Below, in pieces: positions 60,081 through 64,000 of a stretch of 64,000 nt of DNA. The stretch comes from Siderastrea siderea (lineage: Eukaryota; Cnidaria; Anthozoa; Scleractinia; Rhizangiidae). The position numbers were made by a program, and so were the translations under genes. The stretch's first letter is position 1, and every line of letters starts with the position of its first letter. The notes under the pieces were generated by a model. It was not told the origin of the DNA. It saw nothing but the letters and a program-made list of their open reading frames with translations, and made no database searches. The DNA lies in the NCBI GenBank assembly GCA_964030785.1, contig OZ034968.1:23636686-23700685 (forward strand), in the 5' to 3' direction.

Positions 60081-60474
60081 TTAAACTCTTACCTTACACT
60101 TTTGACACTGCCGCAATCAGAAATGCATACTTTATGCCAGAGCTTAATCGTTTCGTGGTCAGTTTTAAGGTTCAGTGATTGCATTACTAAATAGAGTCCT
60201 AAGTATTCTAAGGATTCTGCAATGCCAATTGCTAAGAAAATAGTTGCTAAGTCGTGATTTAGGCCGTGGAATATTGGCTAATTTAACTGTTAGGGCCTTT
60301 CATGTGAACATTTTAGAGTCTTTCCCTTTACGTGACTAATCTAGAGAGCTGAATGTTCGCGATACTGTAAGGCGGCATAGGCGTTAAATAGAACACTACG
60401 CAACCGTGACCGCGTCGTAAAGCAACTATTGTACGATCTTCTCTCGGTGAACCTCGAAATTTCGTGACCAGCCC

Positions 60475-60476
<2 letters not shown>

Positions 60477-60516
<40 letters not shown>
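60477..60516. repeat. (ATC)n microsatellite
   Basis: About 13 units of ATC. Confidence 0.95.
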
Positions 60517-62280
60517 CATCCTTTATTTAAACACGATAAAAAATTTAAAGCATAATGCTTGTGGGGTCGTGGGGTCCCTCGTTAGTCGCGATCAGAATTA
60601 GAAATGAATACTCAAAACACTGATGGCTTGTTTGTTTTAAATCATTGGGGTGGAAAATCAGAATTTCCAAACATAATATAGTGATATTAACTTTCACCTT
60701 AAAAAAACACATTAGACTATTTTTCAGGCAGGGAAAGCAATACTTTTAAAGAGTCAACTTGAAGACAATACTCCAGTTCCTGTTCTCTGCCGCAAAGTCA
60801 ACCATCCTTGGCCCATTTCAATTACCTAGCAACGACTGCATGGGAGGTTAAGCATTTAAGGACGTAAGTAAATTCTTTTTTTAATTGTTAAGTCTAAAAA
60901 AATCATTGTTTCCATAGGAAATTGTTCGCAAAGGAAAGCCGATTTCTAGAAGGTTTCTCATCCTTGGTGCCAGAAGCATTTCTCGTGCATGCGCGCGACC
61001 ACTCGGCGAGCTCTATGAGCACTAACTTAGTGCCACTAAGTCACTGGTTAGTAGTTGGTGCGGCCGACGACTTCTCCTCGAAAGCACGTGCGAGAGAGAA
61101 ACCCCTGGTACTCTCTAATATCTTTGGGAAACAACAAGGCGACAACATTAAAACCAACCCCCCTGGGGGTCAGTTAGCCTGTGAACAGCCTCCGCGATGA
61201 GGAAGTCAAGCGAGGAAAAGATCGGATCGGCCAGCGAAGAAAAGACATCTGCAATCGACTCGCTATTTTCCCCACCACGGAGCATGATCACAGGCTAGGG
61301 TCAGTAGATTAAAACTATCGTTTCTACAGTGAATTTAAATTTGTTTCAATCTACCGTATATTGAAACTATTGTTGAATATTTTTCACTTCTTAGGACTCA
61401 GTCTAAAGGCTAAGAATCCTGCATCGAAATTTATGAGGCTCTCGATTCACGAATAAATTTTTTCGTTTCGCCGAGACAGGTATTCTTAAAGCAGTGGTAC
61501 TGGCCTGTAGTCTTTACGGTTGACCACATTAACATGGACTTCCCGAGTTCTTTATACTTTGTAACACACCATTATGTGGTGAAATCTCTTTGAAGGTACC
61601 AAAGAAACATTAGCCAAGGAACATACGGGATGGGTTGCTTGGTTAGCTCAATTAATGGTAGCAGTTGGCTTATCAGTCTCTGGTTAATATTTATGACTTT
61701 ATCCGGGACGTGTCTTCAGGGGCCTAGCTCTGGGTACAACACTTTACTAACCGGAGACACCTGGCTGAATACAGTAAATACTAAATACTGGAAAGAGTAA
61801 TCATGTTACCTTTGGAAAGTAAAAGAGAGAATAACTAAAAATTATTCACCGAGGTGATGGTGAACAGTGGTAAGTATCCTTACTGCAAAACAACTTGTAT
61901 TCTTGGCTTTAGTTAAACGGGAGATAACTGAAATGCAAGAAAACAGTGTAGTACAGGGCTTATCGAGGTAAGATGGTACTACACTACAGACTAATATTGC
62001 ACCAACAGGGACAGTGACTGCAAATAGCTTAGTAACGGGAACCAACCAGAGCTTACGATTGTTTGGTCGTTCTGTGTGATACTGACTAGTTCCTAAGTCT
62101 CTTTGTTTCGCTGCAGTCGATCCGTTTTGGGACCATGCTCCGATTGAGAAAGTGAGTTTGTGGATACGTTACCTGAATGAATTGACCAATAAGGCCTGGG
62201 AAAAGCAGTAAAAGAACTATATGCAAAACGTGATGTGACATAGACACAAAGTAAGGAGAAGTAGGAGAATTCGGCAAGCG
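60517..62280. other. Non-coding stretch with small elements
   Basis: 61167-61298 has inverted ends 'tagcctgtgaacag' and 'atgatcacaggcta' and is a likely small MITE. 61640-61690 reads 'ttagctcaattaatggtagca', resembling a tRNA A-box, too degenerate to call a gene. A dispersed repeat piece lies at 61440-61490. Confidence 0.45.
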
Positions 62281-62283
62281 TAC

Positions 62284-62345
62284 TTAGTGGTTAGGACGAT
62301 GGTCTTCAATCGGGAGGTCTCGGGTACAAATACTCCACCCTACAC
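62284..62345 (+). repeat. tRNA-like SINE fragment
   Basis: TTAGTGGTTAGGACG resembles an internal A box, and GGTCTCGGGTACAAATACTCC resembles a B box at the expected distance. The cloverleaf arms do not pair well, and the sequence continues into unrelated DNA, so this is a tRNA-derived SINE trace rather than a tRNA gene. Confidence 0.45.
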
Positions 62346-62781
62346 TAGTTAACGTTGGATGTGTCTAGTCGCAAATGTATCTCTTCTACGCAACGAAAAT
62401 AGACAAACGGTTATCTTTTTGCAAGAAAAATGCCATGTTTGGGATGTTTGTTTCACTTACAAGGTCCCACGAATTGCTAGCTTTAAGCCTAAAAGTGTAT
62501 GAATTACGTTAATTTAGTTTTTACCTAAGTTGTTAAACTAGACGAGCAGTAAATCCGCTCAGTTAGTCGCGCGGGTTGAATACGCGTTTACGTGCGTTTA
62601 CGTGCGCACTCGCGTGTTCTTCTTGCTCTGGTATCGCTGAGAGGAAAGAGGGACTCCTCGTTATCTACTTGTTAACTACATATCTATTATCAAACATTGC
62701 CAGCTACTTCAAGATATTCAAAGTGAGGGTAAGGAACTTCACACAACAATCTGATGTTTACACTGATGTGAGAGAAGGAAT

Positions 62782-63155
62782 CTAAAATTTGCTAAAAAGA
62801 GTCAAGATCACGCAAAAAACTACCAGCAAGCGGCCAAATACTGGCGTGACACCTGAGCCGGTAACAGCAAGTGGAATGCAAAAATCCCCTTTGCAGCAGG
62901 TGATGTTGCACTTGACTTGGTAGCCAGGTTGGTTCATCTTCTCGCAAACTTTAAGCTGTTCTTCGGCATCATGGCACATCTTCTTAGATGCACAGCCGTA
63001 AAAGAAGCTTCTGAGTGAACCAGCCTCTGATTTCAATTCAGTGGAAATACTGGCGCAGCAGTCGGCTACCTCAGGGCATGACATGCGCTTGCTGGACTTA
63101 CTGCAGTCTGCTAGCGACGAGGAACTCAGGCAGTGGTGACATTTCAAACTGCTGA
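62782..63155 (-). CDS. Ly6/uPAR-domain GPI-anchored protein, last exon
   Basis: The exon begins at an acceptor (ctctcatccgtag) with phase 1 and encodes SSLKCHHC at the start of a single Cys-rich domain of about 85 residues (13 Cys), ending NITCCKGDFC. This is the end signature of the Ly6/uPAR three-finger fold. A small-residue segment (AVTGSG) and a C-terminal hydrophobic run (LLVVFCVILTLF) follow, the pattern for GPI attachment at the cell surface. The phase-1 intron just before L-x-C-x2-C is usual in this family, with the signal peptide in the preceding exon. That exon is not recognised in the remaining 800 bp and may lie beyond the window. The frame upstream to 63204 (MTCIMANLF...) is probably intron. 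Ligand unknown. Confidence 0.8.
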
Positions 63156-63244
63156 CTACGGATGAGAGAAACTCGATAAACAAATTTGCCATGATGCATG
63201 TCATTATTTTCCGTAAAAGGTCTATGAAGCCCTCTCTCTATTAA

Positions 63245-63345
63245 CCTCCTTCTTTTAATCAGCCCCCCCCCCCCCCCTCTGAAAGTCTGTTTTTTTAATA
63301 AGCCCCTCTCTAATAAGCCCCCCTCTCCCCCCTTTGGGGCATCAG
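63245..63345. repeat. 'TAATAAGCCCCYCTC' tandem phrases
   Basis: Several copies of 'taataagccccctct' with poly-C lie here, and again at about 63668-63700. They probably belong to a dispersed repeat. Confidence 0.5.
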
Positions 63346-63519
63346 ATTTTGTAATTAGACCTCCCTAAGTTCCATTATGCCACCCACTTCATCGCCAGTT
63401 GGCATATTTTTGTGAAGGCTAGGAAAAACATATAAAGTTGGCCGGTCTTTCTTGATAAGAGGCACGTTAACAGTGTTTGAGTTTTGTGCTTAAGTTATTT
63501 TAAGATTTTGAAATAAGCC

Positions 63520-63667
63520 GGGTGTTACTAAAGTGTGGATCAGCAGACCGCGGAACCTGCGGAACCTGCGGAATCTATATTTTTTATATATATAAAATAT
63601 AAAAATATCTATGAAAAATATAGGTTCCGCAGGTTCCGCGGTCTGCTGATCCTCACTTTTAACACCC
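63520..63667. mobile_element. 148-bp palindromic MITE
   Basis: Arms GGGTGTTACTAAAGTG then GGATCAGCAGACCGCGGAAC are mirrored in full on the right, around an AT-rich centre. The right arm lacks one tandem 'cggaacctg' unit. No target duplication is obvious. Confidence 0.8.
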
Positions 63668-64000
63668 TAATTAGCCCCCTCTCTAATAAAGCACCCCTGT
63701 TCATGAGACCTGAAATTAAACAAACCCCCCGGGGGTTAATAGAGCTTTTACGGTGGGTCATAATTATTCCCCTGCTAAACGATCGTTACGGGTCGTAACG
63801 ATAAAACGCAGAGTCCCTTTGTGCATATTGATCAATCTGCTTCATATTGTTTGCTGGAAGGATGTCAATAAAAGGTTATGGTTGAGTCGGCCTTGCTGAA
63901 CAACACTAATTGTTGTTACGAGGTTGTTCTTTCCCCTGGTCGTTTCATTCTGGGAGCGCCACCGATCGACTTCCCCGCTTATCAATGTGCTTTGAGTCTC

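Noticed and set aside
62284..62345. Functional tRNA gene
   Set aside because: A- and B-box-like phrases are present, but the acceptor and anticodon arms do not pair convincingly.
63156..63204. N-terminal MTCIMANLFIEFLSSV as the signal peptide of the Ly6 protein
   Set aside because: The segment ends in a polypyrimidine-AG acceptor and is weakly hydrophobic; it is more likely intron.

Overview
The window looks like nuclear DNA from a cnidarian, most likely an anthozoan (coral or sea anemone). The evidence is compact introns with GT-AG splice sites, AT-rich non-coding DNA, a Penelope-like retroelement trace with a degenerate hammerhead-like motif, and very dense terminal-inverted-repeat (TIR) elements. 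The species assignment is inference from repeat style and protein flavour; no database was consulted. Most open frames longer than 60 codons are chance or repeat-derived.

Host genes. Two tandem, same-strand (minus) copies of a glycine amidinotransferase (AGAT/GATM) gene lie at 28948..33425 (copy A, 406 aa) and 7137..14892 (copy B, 387 aa). Each has six coding exons with identical intron positions and phases, and both keep the Asp-His-Cys triad. Copy A is conventional. Copy B is open throughout but is altered around the active site and in its N-terminal leader. The last exon of a Ly6/uPAR-type three-finger GPI-anchored protein lies on the minus strand at 62782..63155. A possible first exon of a small secreted peptide lies at 20826..20982. 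A decayed gene or element exon at 1712..2184 (minus) is cut by a 98-bp mobile element.

Mobile DNA dominates. The centrepiece is an 11,184-bp Mutator-like (MULE) DNA transposon at 39128..50311. It has 161-183-bp TIRs, a perfect 9-bp target duplication (AGTTGACAT), and a nine-exon transposase gene with DDE-type and SWIM zinc-finger regions. This copy appears dead: it has a one-base frameshift, Gly where the first catalytic Asp is expected, and no obvious in-frame AUG. At least five smaller elements with unrelated TIRs also have 9-bp target duplications (1899, 11125, 17433, 23693, 53791). One of these, 53791..54767, is supported by an empty-site copy in the same window. A second group is flanked by TTAA (15953..20710, 27608..28005, 45650..46338, 59661..60080). 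A third is flanked by TA (22882..23267, 27229..28040, 30532..30813). Several elements are nested, which gives relative insertion ages.

Layout: 0-6 kb, decayed exon, small elements and a 1.37-kb inverted repeat carrying exon-like arms; 7-15 kb, GATM copy B; 16-20.7 kb, a TTAA element with a 9-bp-duplication element inside it; 21-28 kb, small elements; 29-33.4 kb, GATM copy A; 35-37 kb, Penelope-like and hAT-like remnants; 39-50 kb, the MULE; 51-60 kb, paired direct repeats and fold-back elements; 60-64 kb, tRNA-like SINE trace and the Ly6 exon.
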